Part shown: positions 36,404 to 47,719 of the stretch, one piece after another | Position numbering within the stretch: the first letter of the stretch is position 1 | How the letters are laid out: every line of letters begins with the position of its first letter | Assembly (NCBI GenBank): GCA_963281155.1 | Contig: CAUJLY010000004.1 | Coordinates: 1,488,001-1,552,000 of the forward strand | From: Rhabditophanes sp. KR3021 | Taxonomy: Eukaryota; Nematoda; Chromadorea; Rhabditida; Alloionematidae | Length of the DNA stretch: 64,000 nt | Direction: 5' to 3' | The notes under the pieces: generated by a model | What the model saw: only the letters and a program-made list of their open reading frames with translations | Database searches by the model: none | What the model was told of the DNA's origin: nothing | Translations under genes and position numbers: made by a program

Positions 36404-39015
36404 AATCATTTAACCTGACAAGCCATGTATCCACTATCAATCAAACATTCCGAGGCTAAAACTCCCATCAAAAAGTCTCTTACATTTGAAGGAAGCATTA
36501 GTAAATACACATACTTATTTATCAGTATCCCTATAATTTTTTAATAGAATAAAAGTAATGTGTAATTAAAAATGAACATCCTTTTTTGTTATCTGTATTT
36601 AGTAATAAGTGTACGTGCTGGAAACTTCTTCGCTTTTGTAGTCTTTGTCAAATGAATATACGATATTTTGGGTATAAATTATGATTCACTCGGTGCAAAT
36701 TTCTTTGATTTGGTCTTCTATTAGTTGGGGCTTAATGTTAATTTTTGATGGCAAAATTAGTATCCTTGTTTCAGTTTATTAGTTTTTATTTATTAGTTTC
36801 CATTTATTTATCTCTCGATTTTGATTGCTAAGGTACATTCAAGTTGCATGCATGAAATGGCTTTCAAGAAAATACAATCATTCACTCGTGACAAAGTACT
36901 AACATCAATTTCCCTTTTTTCTATAAAGTTTGTCTTTCAAAGTACGTAAATACATTAGTTGCCTTTATATGGCACTATCTAAAGAACAAAAATATTCCAT
37001 TCCATTTTTTCTTAATATTACCATTTACCCCTGTCTTATACTTTAATCTGTGTGTATTTTGAGAAACCATCTGCAATCAACCACTAAAGTAGAAAGTATA
37101 TATAATATTGATACACATTTTGATTGTGTCTGATTCATAAAACTCATAGCCTTCACTAGTTGTTGCAAAATATTATATAATTATTATAAAGATACCACTT
37201 TATTTCATATAATTTAAATGTATTTGCTAACTACTAAATAACACCCATGTCAATACAAACAAGCTTATTATTTTATCCATCAACTTTTAATCTCCACTAA
37301 ACATAAAATAACATCAAACAAAACTGAATGATACTAAATGTTGTGATGGATTGTTACAAACCTGGTAAATATAAAATCATAGAATAATTGAATATATTCT
37401 TAGTACTAAATACTTTCTTGCTCTAAGTATCCAATTTATCCATTCTTGTTAATAAAATGTATAACCACCATCACCCACAACCCAACCATAAAAAATCAGG
37501 CCATATTACCAAGATGATAGGAAGTTCCCCAGTTGTAGATAGATCATATTTCACCCTACTAATTAAAACCATGTGACATGCATATATATTTATGTTTTAT
37601 TATTTTATATCCATCCTAAGCTTATCTTTCCAAATCAAAGTGTCGCAACAGTTCATCTATGCATACACACACCATTCTTCACTTTCCTTTTTTTGACAAC
37701 TTAAACAAATGCAATGAAACGATTTTAATTTATCACATCATATTATTTCCAATGTTCTTAATACTTTTTCATTCATTATATCTTTGTTTGTTTAAATTAA
37801 TAATAACCATTTGCATTTTGTACCCTTTCTTTAACTTTCGTAGTTTATATCAAATGAAACATTGATCTAGGAGTAGATGAGTAATTCAACTATATTTTAT
37901 TACCGTTTTGTGCTCATTTATGCTTGCTTCGTGAAAAATGATCCCCATTTGATACAGAAACGAACCCCACTAAGTATTATTCAATTAAAAATGTTAACAT
38001 GAAAATTAATTTTTGTCTAATTTAATGTAGATGTGTATAAATTAAAATAATAAAAAACAATTACCAATACATGTACACAAACATAATTTTCCATACGCAC
38101 AAAAAGGTCGTCGACTTTGTCGTCTATTGCACTTCTTTTTTTAACAAGATAGCCCATACTTCTTCTTTTTTTACCGTTTAAAATAAGGTTTTTCATCGCC
38201 TAACCAGCTCACTTATTCCCAATACTACCTCGTTTTGTGATCATTTTCAGAGGTTAACACACACATAATATATACAACATATTATTTTTTTGTTTATTTA
38301 TTTATCATGTGATATTGCTGTTCCAAATCGTTTAATCACACACGTATATCCCAATAAAATCATCCTCTTCCTCTAAGTATCTCGATATTTTAGGGGGAAG
38401 ACTCTTTATTATCGTTAATTGCCTAAACCATTCAAATAACGATGAGTAGTACCTTCTTTTGGCAATCGATAAGGTTTCCCTTTAGATGATGCTATTGACT
38501 TGATTAATACTTTTATCCTCACTCCATAAAATCATCCTAATAATATAGATAACCCTCGCCAAATTATTAAGTCTCCTAATATAAAGTTGGTGTATAATTG
38601 CCATTAGATTAGACAATTAAACAAGCTATCACTGAAATGAAAGCACGTTCTTTTTTTGTCCTTTATTATCATATACACTCCTTCCACTACCATCAACCAC
38701 AAACAAAACACCCCACAACGATTGGTGATGACAAAACGAGACTTTATAATATTCCAAGTTAAAAGGACAACTTGGGCCCTTTCTCTATTATTCCAAAAGT
38801 GAAACCATCGATAGATATACTTGCCCTTTTGTTTGGTCTAATTGTTTCATCACACTTACATCTAGCTTAATGTGTACTTAATTGAGCATATAATAGTTGG
38901 AATTATTGCTTGTATCATCGTTGCTTTAGTTATAATATTCCATTTTCACTACTATAAATTTACATTTGCCATTCCAGAATCATATCTACATGACATTACC
39001 CTTGATATTGTAAAA
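36404..39015. other. Intergenic region upstream of lipin
   Basis: 2.6 kb, AT-rich, with no gene seen; the ORF at 37659-37865 has no recognisable feature. The open frame 38872-39015 joins lipin in frame but has no ATG, and is treated as 5' UTR or upstream sequence. Confidence 0.5.
38990..39013 (+). promoter_or_regulatory. Seven-codon upstream ORF before the lipin start
   Basis: An ATG at 38990 opens a seven-codon frame (MTLPLIL) ending in TAA at 39011-39013, two bases before the lipin ATG at 39016. An acceptor-like GCCATTCCAG ends at 38977, so a trans-spliced mRNA would carry this uORF in its leader. The arrangement could dampen or condition lipin translation by termination-reinitiation; that is inference. 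Confidence 0.45.
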
Positions 39016-40832
39016 ATGAATTATGCTTATCACGTAATAAATGGCGTAAAGTCATACTACAATTCAATAAATCCCGTCACTTTGTCGGGAGCTATTGATG
39101 TTGTTGTGGTTGAACAGCCAGATGGATCTTTGAAGTCTACTCCGTTTCATATTAGATTTGGGAAGTATGGTGTTTTTAATAGAGATAATAAGGTAAGTGG
39201 CTATTGAAGATGATCAATTAATTTGGTCATTTAGTATGCAGATATTTCTGTGAATGGTGAAGAAATAGAGGGTATTAAGATGAAGCTTGGGGAAAGTGGT
39301 GTAACTTTTACGACACCTACGAGTACATCGCCACTATCTATTAATGTTGGAGATGACCACGCAGCAGTTTTTAGTGAACCTGAAGATGATGGCATTGAAA
39401 AGCCAAAGGAGACAAACGGAAATGGTACGAGTGCATCATCTTTGGCTAACAATGGTAACGAAATTGCAAAAGACACAGTTGAGGTGAAGGAAGTAGTTGA
39501 GGTGAAAGAAGTGGATGAATTTTCAATTCCATCTCCAAAAGAAGGCACTCCGATGAGGCAAGAAAGCGGCTCAACATCTCCTCGAAGTGGGTCAGATTCA
39601 ACTCCGATGTCTCCACGACCAGGGTCGGAAAGCACGCCAACGTCTCCCCGTCATGGTTTCGACTCTACGCCAATGTCGCCAACACCAATGTCACCTCGGT
39701 TAGGAAACTCCGAATCAACTCCAACGATGTCTCCACGCACTGGTTCCGACGGCATGTTCGACGACTACAAGGGAACCGAACAAACCTACAAACAATCCTT
39801 GCGCCTGTCCTCCGACCAACTAAAGTCTTTAAAACTGCAATATGGTTCGAATGAAGCTCGTTTCACTATAACCACCAAATTCCAAGGCACCTCCTGCTGC
39901 CTCTGCCATATTTATCTGTTCCGATGGAATGACCAATTGGTAATTTCAGACGTCGATGGAACCATCACCAAATCCGACGTCCTCGGCCATGTCATTCCAG
40001 CCATTGGTGGTCAATGGGCTCAAGCAGGGGTCACAGGTTTGTATACGAGAATCAAGAACAACGGGTATAAGATAGTGTATTTGTCGTCTCGGGCTATTGG
40101 GCAGTCTCATTACACGAAAAGTTATTTGAAGAATATGACGCAGGATACGTTTGTTTTGCCTGATGGGCCGGTCTTGTTGTGTCCGGATTCTATTTTGACA
40201 GCATTTAGAAGGTTAGTCACTGGTTGTCATTTATTTTAGTCATTGATTCCGTTTGTTTTAGGGAAGTAATAGATCGAAAGCCAGAAGAATTCAAGATTGA
40301 TTGCTTAAGTGACTTGAAGTCTCTATTTCCGGTAGATAAACCATTTGCAGCTGGGTTTGGGAATCGCGACACAGACACCAAGTCCTACCTCGCCGTCAAC
40401 GTCCCTCTAAACAGAATCTTCATAATCAATCCAAATGGAGACGTCAAAACAGCCGACAAATTCTCCTTCCACTCAACTTATTCCGCCATCGCAATGGACA
40501 CCGTCGATTACATCTTCCCTCCCCTGCAAAGGAATAAAAACTTCAACGGTCCCAAGATCACAAGCCTCCAAAATGAAGGTCGTAGCGGGACGCATACTCC
40601 TTCTAATTCAGAAAGCAAATCAGGGCGTTCGACTCCCTGCATCAATCCAACCTCACCCGTTGACTTCCAAAGATCTGGATCAATCTCCGAACATAACTTC
40701 AATGAAGAGACTCCAGCAAAGGAAGAAAATTTGTTGAATACTACTTTTAATTATTCACAAACTGATAGTGCCTTTACTTACTGGAGAGTCCCACCCAACC
40801 CAAATTGTGACATTCCGATCATTAGACGCTAA
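39016..40832 (+). CDS. lpin-1: Lipin, phosphatidate phosphatase
   Basis: Lipins dephosphorylate phosphatidic acid to diacylglycerol for membrane and storage lipid synthesis and affect nuclear-envelope dynamics. Exons 39016-39192, 39235-40211 and 40262-40832 give about 574 aa, short for the family. The N-LIP domain starts at residue 1: [20 protein letters not shown], then [18 protein letters not shown] and [11 protein letters not shown], as in all lipins. Residues about 130-225 hold repeated Ser-Thr-Pro-rich units ([16 protein letters not shown]), likely a phosphorylated linker. The catalytic C-LIP domain contains the HAD motif [12 protein letters not shown] (DxDxT at about 298-302) and [13 protein letters not shown]. 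The start was chosen because the upstream in-frame hydrophobic stretch lacks an ATG and canonical lipins begin here. Confidence 0.93.
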
Positions 40833-41343
40833 GGTGGTGGGTTTGGATTTGGTGATTTGAATATGCTTGAAACATTACCTTCTGCTAAATAACTTGTATT
40901 TAATAATTTGATGATGTAACCGTAAGATGCCTGAAATTATTCTTTTTAATTATATATGTAATAAAAACTACGTTTACTTTTGTCCTAAATCTTGCTTCCA
41001 CTAGGAATACAAATTAATGCTAAAATATGAATGTAGTTGATGGATGATGTTTCAAAACCAATTATATTTTTAGTTTGTTTAAAAGTAAATTTAATTCATG
41101 GCAAGTGTCTTGTAATAACTGTCAACAAAGTTGTGAGAACTCTGGTATTACTTTGCAAAACTTAATAAATATTCTTTTATAATTATAAGAAATGATAATT
41201 TCACTAATATTACATGATAAATTTGCGATTTTTGTGTTTGTTTTTATGAATCAAATTTTGTAAATTGCTTACAACAGTTAAAGAGACTAACATTTATTAA
41301 AAGACACTTAAATAAATACCACATAATTAAAACAAATAAGAGA
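40833..41343. other. 3'-3' intergenic, lipin and MED29
   Basis: 511 bp, AT-rich, with AATAAA-type signals near 40960 and 41165 on plus and inverted copies near 41295. No gene. Confidence 0.55.
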
Positions 41344-42750
41344 TCATTTCTCAGCCTGTCCAAAATACTGATCTACTTGATTAGTAATATCTCCAACTTC
41401 ATCATGTAAATTCTGCAGCAAAGCTTTCAAACTGTCCTGATACTCAACATACCCTCTCGCCTTATCACTATAATTCCAAGCATTGAATTCCTGAGAAGCA
41501 ACCGGTAAGTCTCCATAAAACATTTTTTCTAACTTAGGTTGACTTTTTAGGCCTTCGAGGAGGAGGAAAACTTGCGATTCTAGTTGGTCTGAGACGCAGA
41601 TAAAGTCGTTCAGTACATTATTATAATGCTCGTGATTTTTTTCAATGCTATCTGATTTTCCAGGGACATCACTAACTTTGTCTGGTAATTGAACTGAACC
41701 TTGGGAGGAAAACAAACTTCCCGTAGAAGAGGAGTTACTGTCCGGATATTCCAAATTGTTTTCATGCATTATCTTTTGAAATAATGAAACACAACCACTG
41801 TTCAAAGTTGACAAAGCGATTCGGTAATCTTTCAGAATAAAGTTTTTGATAGTTTCCATCGGATCGACTGTTTCTGTTGTACTATTGCGTAATTTGCGAT
41901 AACCAGTTGGTGGGGCTTTTGGAGAAGGTTCTCCTGCAGATTCTGGTTTGGGAGTTGTTTCTTGTTTGATGTTCATTCCTTGGTTTGATAGAGGTTGACC
42001 AGACAGGGGTTGGATGTTGTAGCCGGTGTTTGGGGATGCATTTCGGTTTGAAGAGACATTCATGTTGGAGTTTGGATTTAGATTCGAGTTTGGATTCATA
42101 TTCGAGTTTGGATTCATATTTGAGTTTGGATTCATATTCGAATTTGGATTTAGATTCGAGTTTGGATTCATATTTGAGTTTGGATTCATATTCGAGTTTG
42201 GATTCATATTCGAGTTTGGATTCATATTTGACATTGGATTTAGATTTGAGTTTGGATTTAGATTAGAGGAAGGATTCATGTTTGACATTGGGTTTAGATT
42301 GGAGGAAGGATTCATGTTTGACATTGGGTTTAGGTTGGATGAGGGGTTCATGTTTGACATTGGGTTTAGATTGGATGAGGGATTCATGTTTGACATTGGG
42401 TTTAGATTGGATGAGGGATTCATGTTTGAGGATGGGTTCATCATGTTTGATGACGGGTTCATAATATTAGATGAAGGGTTCATATTGTTTGACATCGGAT
42501 TTAAATGGGAGGATGAATTTAAATTAGATGAAGGGTTCAAATTAGATAATGGATTCATATTATTTGACATTGGATTCAAATTAGACGATGGATTCATATT
42601 GGATAATGGGTTCATAGGAGAAGCCCCTAAATTAGATGAAATATTCAAATTAGACGACGGGTTTAGATTAGACGAAGGATTCATATTAGGTGATGCTCCC
42701 AATGAAACATTCAAATTAGATGATGGATTCAAATTTGACGAAGGATTCAT
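41344..42750 (-). CDS. mdt-29: Mediator subunit 29 with Asn/Ser/Pro hexapeptide-repeat N-terminus
   Basis: Single exon, 468 aa; ATG at 42750 directly after TTTGCTAG|G. Residues about 1-235 are a near-pure repeat of hexapeptides such as NPSSNL, NPMSNM and NPNSNM, Asn/Ser/Pro/Met-rich and prion-like. A Pro/Glu-rich hinge follows (GEPSPKAPPTGYRKL). The C-terminal part from about residue 300 (DPMETIKNFILKDYRIAL, VLNDFICVSDQLESQVFLLL and a final helix ending QVDQYFGQAEK) matches the helical MED29/Intersex domain. MED29 is a Mediator tail/head-linked subunit that relays activators to RNA polymerase II. Assignment rests on this domain; without a search, a related helical coactivator cannot be fully excluded. 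Confidence 0.75.
   Translation of the reverse strand: MNPSSNLNPSSNLNVSLGASPNMNPSSNLNPSSNLNISSNLGASPMNPLSNMNPSSNLNPMSNNMNPLSNLNPSSNLNSSSHLNPMSNNMNPSSNIMNPSSNMMNPSSNMNPSSNLNPMSNMNPSSNLNPMSNMNPSSNLNPMSNMNPSSNLNPMSNMNPSSNLNPNSNLNPMSNMNPNSNMNPNSNMNPNSNMNPNSNLNPNSNMNPNSNMNPNSNMNPNSNLNPNSNMNVSSNRNASPNTGYNIQPLSGQPLSNQGMNIKQETTPKPESAGEPSPKAPPTGYRKLRNSTTETVDPMETIKNFILKDYRIALSTLNSGCVSLFQKIMHENNLEYPDSNSSSTGSLFSSQGSVQLPDKVSDVPGKSDSIEKNHEHYNNVLNDFICVSDQLESQVFLLLEGLKSQPKLEKMFYGDLPVASQEFNAWNYSDKARGYVEYQDSLKALLQNLHDEVGDITNQVDQYFGQAEK
42055..42745. repeat. 18-bp coding minisatellite within MED29
   Basis: About 35 units of 18 bp; on plus, for example GAGTTTGGATTCATATTC, encoding NP-x-SN-x on minus. Two regimes are visible. 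At 42066-42240, units with TTCATATTCGAG/TTTGAG alternate almost perfectly. At 42250-42440 there is a 36-bp higher-order unit (GGATGAGGGATTCATGTTTGACATTGGGTTTAG type) repeated about five times. The 5' coding end (42450-42745) is more diverged. The gradient suggests ongoing slippage from the centre, so length polymorphism is likely. Confidence 0.9.
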
Positions 42751-43238
42751 CCTAGCAAATTAATCTATTTAAAAAGCTTGTATGCAGTGACTAAAAGTTG
42801 TCTTTAAATTTGCTGTGCAAGACAATCACATAAAACAAGTTGGTAGAGTGCGTATTACACATTTTCATTTAGATAAACGTGACTCATAATACCGATCGTA
42901 AAGTGTTGGTATAAAAGCGAGACGCACACATCATCTTTGTCATTTGTTGAAAAGATCAGTCGCATGCACTTCCTTTCATATTATCGGTTTAATCCAATTT
43001 TAATTTTAAAAATTGTTATTTTTATATTTTAATTTTACCCATCAATGTGGCTGGTTTTGTTTGTGTTTGGAATAGTATATATTCTTATCATATGACGTCC
43101 AATTGTTTTATATCACCTATCAGATCGATTAAGTATTTATTCTTACATAATTTATGCCCCTATGTTAATCTTTGCTTCTATTTATAGGTATTTATAACAT
43201 CTCAGCTTAAAAATACTCTTGGAAAACACTATAATAAG
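42751..43238. other. Divergent intergenic region upstream of MED29 and the 43239 gene
   Basis: 488 bp between divergent starts. No ORF. Runs of T/A and one GATCGATTAAG palindrome-like stretch near 43125; nothing I can call as an element. Confidence 0.45.
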
Positions 43239-43706
43239 ATGACATTCATTGCCGCCGCCAAGTTACACTCCGTTGCCGTATCACTTAATAGTAGTAAAGT
43301 TTCAACTAAACACGAATCTCTTATTAATTCACCACAGGTATCACCATCAGTTCTTTTGGGAATGGCAATTAAAAAGCGACGCATGATGGCGGATAATAAG
43401 GAGCACGACTACAGGAGGGAGTTACTTAACACAGGGGTAATTAAATGTTTGTTAAAGTATTTAGGAGAGTCGCGCGTTCGTAAACAGAAAACTTCTCTTA
43501 AAAGATCCTTTGTAGAAAGGTCATATTCGGAGGGACAAGAGTCTGACATGGCCACAGTTGGTCATACTCAAGAAGAAACGTCAATGGAATGCGACGATTC
43601 CTTCACACACCAAGGCGAAGAAGATGATGGATTCTCAGAGCCTTGTGCTAAAAAAAGCCGCTTCACAACCGATCAGGGAATAATAATTGGTTGGTGCCGA
43701 GGTTAA
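43239..43706 (+). CDS. Unidentified 155-aa nuclear-type protein
   Basis: Single ORF with ATG at 43239. The N-terminus (AAAKLHSVAVSLNSSKVS, then SVLLGMAIKKRRMMADN) has a spacing loosely reminiscent of the N-terminal motif of vertebrate immediate-early-response (IER2/IER5) proteins, but identity is too low to claim. KKRRM and KKSR clusters could be nuclear localisation signals, and the C-terminal half is acidic (CDDSFTHQGEEDDGFSEP). It may continue past 43706 through a GTTAAG...TCGTTCAG intron (43704-43781). No domain recognised with confidence. Confidence 0.5.
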   Translation: MTFIAAAKLHSVAVSLNSSKVSTKHESLINSPQVSPSVLLGMAIKKRRMMADNKEHDYRRELLNTGVIKCLLKYLGESRVRKQKTSLKRSFVERSYSEGQESDMATVGHTQEETSMECDDSFTHQGEEDDGFSEPCAKKSRFTTDQGIIIGWCRG

Positions 43707-44162
43707 GCTTCACACAAAGGATGCTTATACACTCTAATCTTCTTTAATATCTCTACTGCCTTATAATTTGTCTCGTTCAGGTATTGCTAAAACGATTTTG
43801 CTGTTTCAAAGAGGTCAAACTCAACAAACTTATTTAAAAATTGGAAACTCTGTCTTTAGCTGAACATACAAACTCTAAGCTGGCGAAATTTAAAAGAATA
43901 TTACAGAGGTGATCATGTAAATATATGTCTGTTCTTCTTTTAGTTTTCCTATATAATTGCAATCTTGTAAAATATATAAATATAATAAATAATTTAATAA
44001 TTTAGCTGTGTTTGTTTGTATAAAATTTCATAATAATTAGGGTTAGTGCATATTATATCATCTACAAGTAAGTTAATCTCAAAAGATTCAACCAAATTGT
44101 TTCCAGCAGTTGCAAGTTTTGCATATTGGTCATAACTGAAAAGTAGTACAAACTAGACTCAA
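43707..44162. other. Intergenic, possible unseen 5' exon
   Basis: 456 bp. Contains a short signal-peptide-like start (ATG at 43926, MSVLLLVFLYN) that cannot be joined in frame to the Cys-rich ORF downstream with convincing splice sites. Otherwise AT-rich. Confidence 0.35.
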
Positions 44163-44474
44163 ACTACATTCAGTTCGACACAGCAAAAGGACTACCCAAC
44201 GTCTTGCATTCCCGAAACCAAGTTTCACAAAACGTGTGCAAACTACGTCAATTTTGTGGGAGCAAACATTGCCTGCAACCGCAAAAAAGGTGATTGCTGT
44301 TGTCGAGGAGATTCCATCACCTGTAACCGAGATTTTGTCAAGTTTGCCATCAATGAACCTCTTGGGGCTGCTTTGCTTTCTGGGAGGTACATTGAAGATA
44401 ACGCTGTCTCTTATTTGAAAGCCTCATCAACACTCATTTATTTAACATCCTTTTTTGGACTACTTCTAATCTAA
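44163..44474 (+). CDS. Cys-rich small secreted-type ORF, 5' end unresolved
   Basis: An open frame from about 44163 to the TAA at 44472-44474 encodes about 100 aa with ordered cysteines: TSCIPETKFHKTCANY, IACNRKKGDCCCRGD and ITCNRDF. It ends in a hydrophobic C-terminus (SSTLIYLTSFFGLLLI) that could be a GPI-anchor signal or membrane anchor. The CATTCAG at 44168-44174 could be its acceptor. No signal peptide is joined yet. It may be a short secreted or surface protein, or a degraded gene; no family recognised. Confidence 0.4.
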   Translation, partial: TTFSSTQQKDYPTSCIPETKFHKTCANYVNFVGANIACNRKKGDCCCRGDSITCNRDFVKFAINEPLGAALLSGRYIEDNAVSYLKASSTLIYLTSFFGLLLI

Positions 44475-45052
44475 TAATTTGTGTATTAATTAAAGTGAAT
44501 TCGGTTATACAAAATTATCATTTAATTTGTTTACTTACGTCATTGATATGTTTATTTTTGATATTAGAGCGTTTGGTTTAGATATTTTTTTATATTAAAA
44601 TTTGATCTTAAAAATAGTATACATCAAACAATGATGTCATTTCTCCATAATTATGGTATCTAACTTTGTAAAAGTGATTTACTTTGCGTGACATCGATAA
44701 ATGAAACAAAATTCAAATTATGAATGCATTTGCCAAATAAGTATGTATTATATTAGATAAATTAAACAAAAAAATATATCGGTTTATTTAAATATATTCA
44801 CAGTAGTTTATTTTCAAAAAAAGGTGTTTACAACTACTAAATTATAAATAGTATGGCAAGACTGAACTTTCTGTGTAAGAACAATTATATATTTACAAAA
44901 ACCATTTAATCTCATTCAAAGTTGTCCCTAAGTTTGTTTTATACGGCACAAATGGGCCTGTCAAGGAAGTATGATTTATTAAAGAAAATTTATTGGACGG
45001 CAAGTTAAATGAAGTGTCCCAATTTTATTAAAACAGGTGTAAATCATTCACG
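44475..45052. other. 3'-3' intergenic region
   Basis: 578 bp, strongly AT-rich, with A- and T-runs near 44590 and 44765-44820. No gene or repeat recognised. Confidence 0.55.
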
Positions 45053-47305
45053 TCATCTGACGGTTAAGCCTTCGCGTTTCCCGAAGTCTCTGGTAAGTTT
45101 GATTATTTCAGCTGAGTTGCGACCCCAGTAGTTGAATGTTGTCAAGGCGAGAGTCCAGTTGCGACCACAACTTTTGATGGCGAACAGTTTGGCGATGACG
45201 TAACCGTAGATCGTGATGAAGATTATCAAAGTACCTATTGTTTCTGGGTCCCTCATGTCGAATGTGGTAAAAGCATTTATCGAACCTTTTTCCAACATAT
45301 GTCCAACTGTTCCATGGTATTGTTGATAAATAAACAAAAACAACAAGATCAGTGGCAGGACTATTCTATACATCACCAAGAAACATCCATCCATCGCCTT
45401 GTTAGATGACATCATCAACTTCATATGGCTCATAAATTTGTCTCCTCCGTACACGTAAAAGATTATAATGAATTCAAAGAAAATTACAGGGATAAAGAAG
45501 GTTGACCTCAAGGCTACAGCGTCACTTATTTCAAATACATCCTGAACTAGTATAAATTCGTTAATTGCGAAGATAATGCCAACGCCAATTAGAAGTGCGG
45601 TCCATGGGAATTTTGTCCACAAATTGTAGAATTGAGTTGAGGATCCTTTCAAATGATCAAATACAATTTCAAGGTAAAGAGAGAATTTGTAAACCCGCAC
45701 AATAAACAGACCCGTCGAGATAAACAAAATAGATCCAATTCCATACCCTTTGATATTCATATAATTAAATAACTGCGATGTCGGACCGGCACTGTACATA
45801 TTTCTAACCTCGACATTAGAAACTTCGAGAGTTGGATTTAGGAGAGTTTGAAAGTGAAGATACAAAACATACTGAATCGGCATAAACAGCAAAGAAAGGG
45901 CAGTATCGGCAATTATCAGAAACATACTCAATATTTTGGTATTTGATTTGAAAGGAAAGAATGTCCCGATCTTGATTAAACTCCCACTGGTCAGATGCAA
46001 CTTGTAAATTACATCCAAAATACATCCTACCCAAATGGCGGGCTGCAAAATGGTACTATTCTTTGACACCATATTTTCACATAATTCTCTTGCAGAGCTG
46101 ATTCTCATGATATCATAACCTACTACGGCCATTAGCATTACAATTGGAGTCCAGATAGCATAAAGGAATTTTGTTGTTGTTTGCCGTTTCTTTTTTAGGC
46201 ACATCAAGAGAAGGGTAAAAATTGCAATGTTTATGGGAGTTGTAATTGGCTAAAAAGTAATAAACTTAATCATAATTTGCAACTTTTTACTTACATCCAA
46301 AAAATGCACCGTACCCTTAGGAGACGTAATATACTTAGTTGGGGAAGGACTTCCGTAATAAACATTCTTAGACTGCTGGTTGAAGGCATTGCAGGCGGCC
46401 ATTTCCTCAGGAAGCTCATCATTCGTAAAGACATCCATCATTCCAGACAGACATTCTTTGATGATTCCGATACTCAAACAACTGTTGTCATCTTTAGGGC
46501 AGATATTTCTCTCAAAATGAGATCTGTGCAATTGAGTTGCGTAGAATGTCAGTTCGTATCCGAAGCTTTTGAGGCCTTTGAAGTCGATGGTGATTGAGAG
46601 AACAACATTAAGTAGGATAATTATATTGAGACCTTTCCAAGTGTCGGATAGCTTGCCGAAGATCCTAGTCGGATTGGATCCTGAATACTGGCCAAGACTC
46701 AGGTGAAACACCATCAGAGGGTAAGCGAATACGAACTGCACGATCAAATAAATATACAAAGCAGCCCAACCTTCTTTAGCAATCATAAAGGGAATCAAAA
46801 TCATATTAGATCTAGAAGGAATAATCGTAAACAGCAACCAGAATCGATCTACAGCCCTGTCAATTTGAATATTCCCATTTCTAATTTGATCTTGGGCATC
46901 ATTTGAATCTTCCTGGACTATGTAGTTGAAGTGATCCATCAACCGATATTGAGGAGTCATAGCATTCAGGACAGGTAGACGCATTTGGGTGTATAGGAAA
47001 GCTTCGCGATCGGATGATAGTTCGGGAGGTTCATTGTATGGGAAGGCAGTATTGTTAATGATACTAGTTTCAAGGGCGTCCAGTAGGGATTGTTTCTTCA
47101 CGACTGCACCAAGTTTGGCTATTTCATTTAGCAACTGTTTTCGCTGTCCTTTAGTTGTCGCGATGTTCTCGTGCGGTTGGAACAATGGTTCAACCTTCCC
47201 ATTTTCTCCAACTAAAGCAGGTTGTTCGTGAGGTGGCAATAATCTAGGACGGCCATCTTCACTCTTTCCCACCAAATTCCTTATCTTCTTCCGCAAACCA
47301 ACCAT
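45053..47305 (-). CDS. Divergent SLC6 (sodium:neurotransmitter symporter)-like membrane protein
   Basis: Exons 47305-46295 and 46249-45053 with a 45-nt GTAAGT...TTTTTAG intron, 735 aa. About 150 hydrophilic residues precede the first membrane segment. The first segments read RSNMILIPFMIAKEGWAA then a helix ending FAYPLMVFHLSLGQYSG. They align in order with SLC6 TM1-TM2 (RFP...NGGGAF...IPLFFLE..LGQ), and a long cysteine-containing loop follows TM3 as in SLC6. Roughly twelve hydrophobic helices are present. The unwound TM1 glycine motif and the GGGAF sequence are replaced, so sodium-coupled transport is doubtful. This resembles orphan nematode snf-type members; the family call is moderately secure and the substrate unknown. 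Confidence 0.7.
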
Positions 47306-47719
47306 TTTGAATACAAAAATACTGAACCCGAAGTGGATTGTTCTCCAAAAACAACTATTTATTACTAATAAATTTACATTAATAAACTAATAAACAAATT
47401 AATCAAGTACAAACGCATATTCTTTATCGAGTTAAATATTAAAATGGGATGGTTCGAATGGATGTTCTTCTCCACTTGCAGACATATCTCATCTTAAACT
47501 TGCCAATCTTTGTGTATACAGTATTATAGGAGAAATCTTATAATTACGACGTTCTCAAAACTTTTATATATGTTTAAATAACAGTTTTATAAAGCATTAG
47601 ACAAAAGGTACTTCGTTTAGGATATAATTGAGAACATATAATATTATTAACAACTTATAAGAAGAGATTTAAAAGCAGGTAACAATCAACAAATATAACG
47701 ATGTAAGTTCATTGGGAGT
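47306..47719. other. Intergenic between vig-1 and the SLC6-like gene
   Basis: 414 bp between two minus-strand genes. GGGTTCAG near 47325 is an acceptor-like site for the SLC6-like gene. No ORF seen. Confidence 0.5.

Noticed and set aside
38872..39015. N-terminal membrane extension of lipin as part of the protein
   Set aside because: No ATG in the extension, and canonical lipins begin exactly at MNY; kept as a finding instead.
42026..42763. 245-codon plus-strand ORF of Phe/Gly/Asp repeats
   Set aside because: Exact antisense of the MED29 18-bp repeat, whose 18-nt period keeps the opposite strand open.
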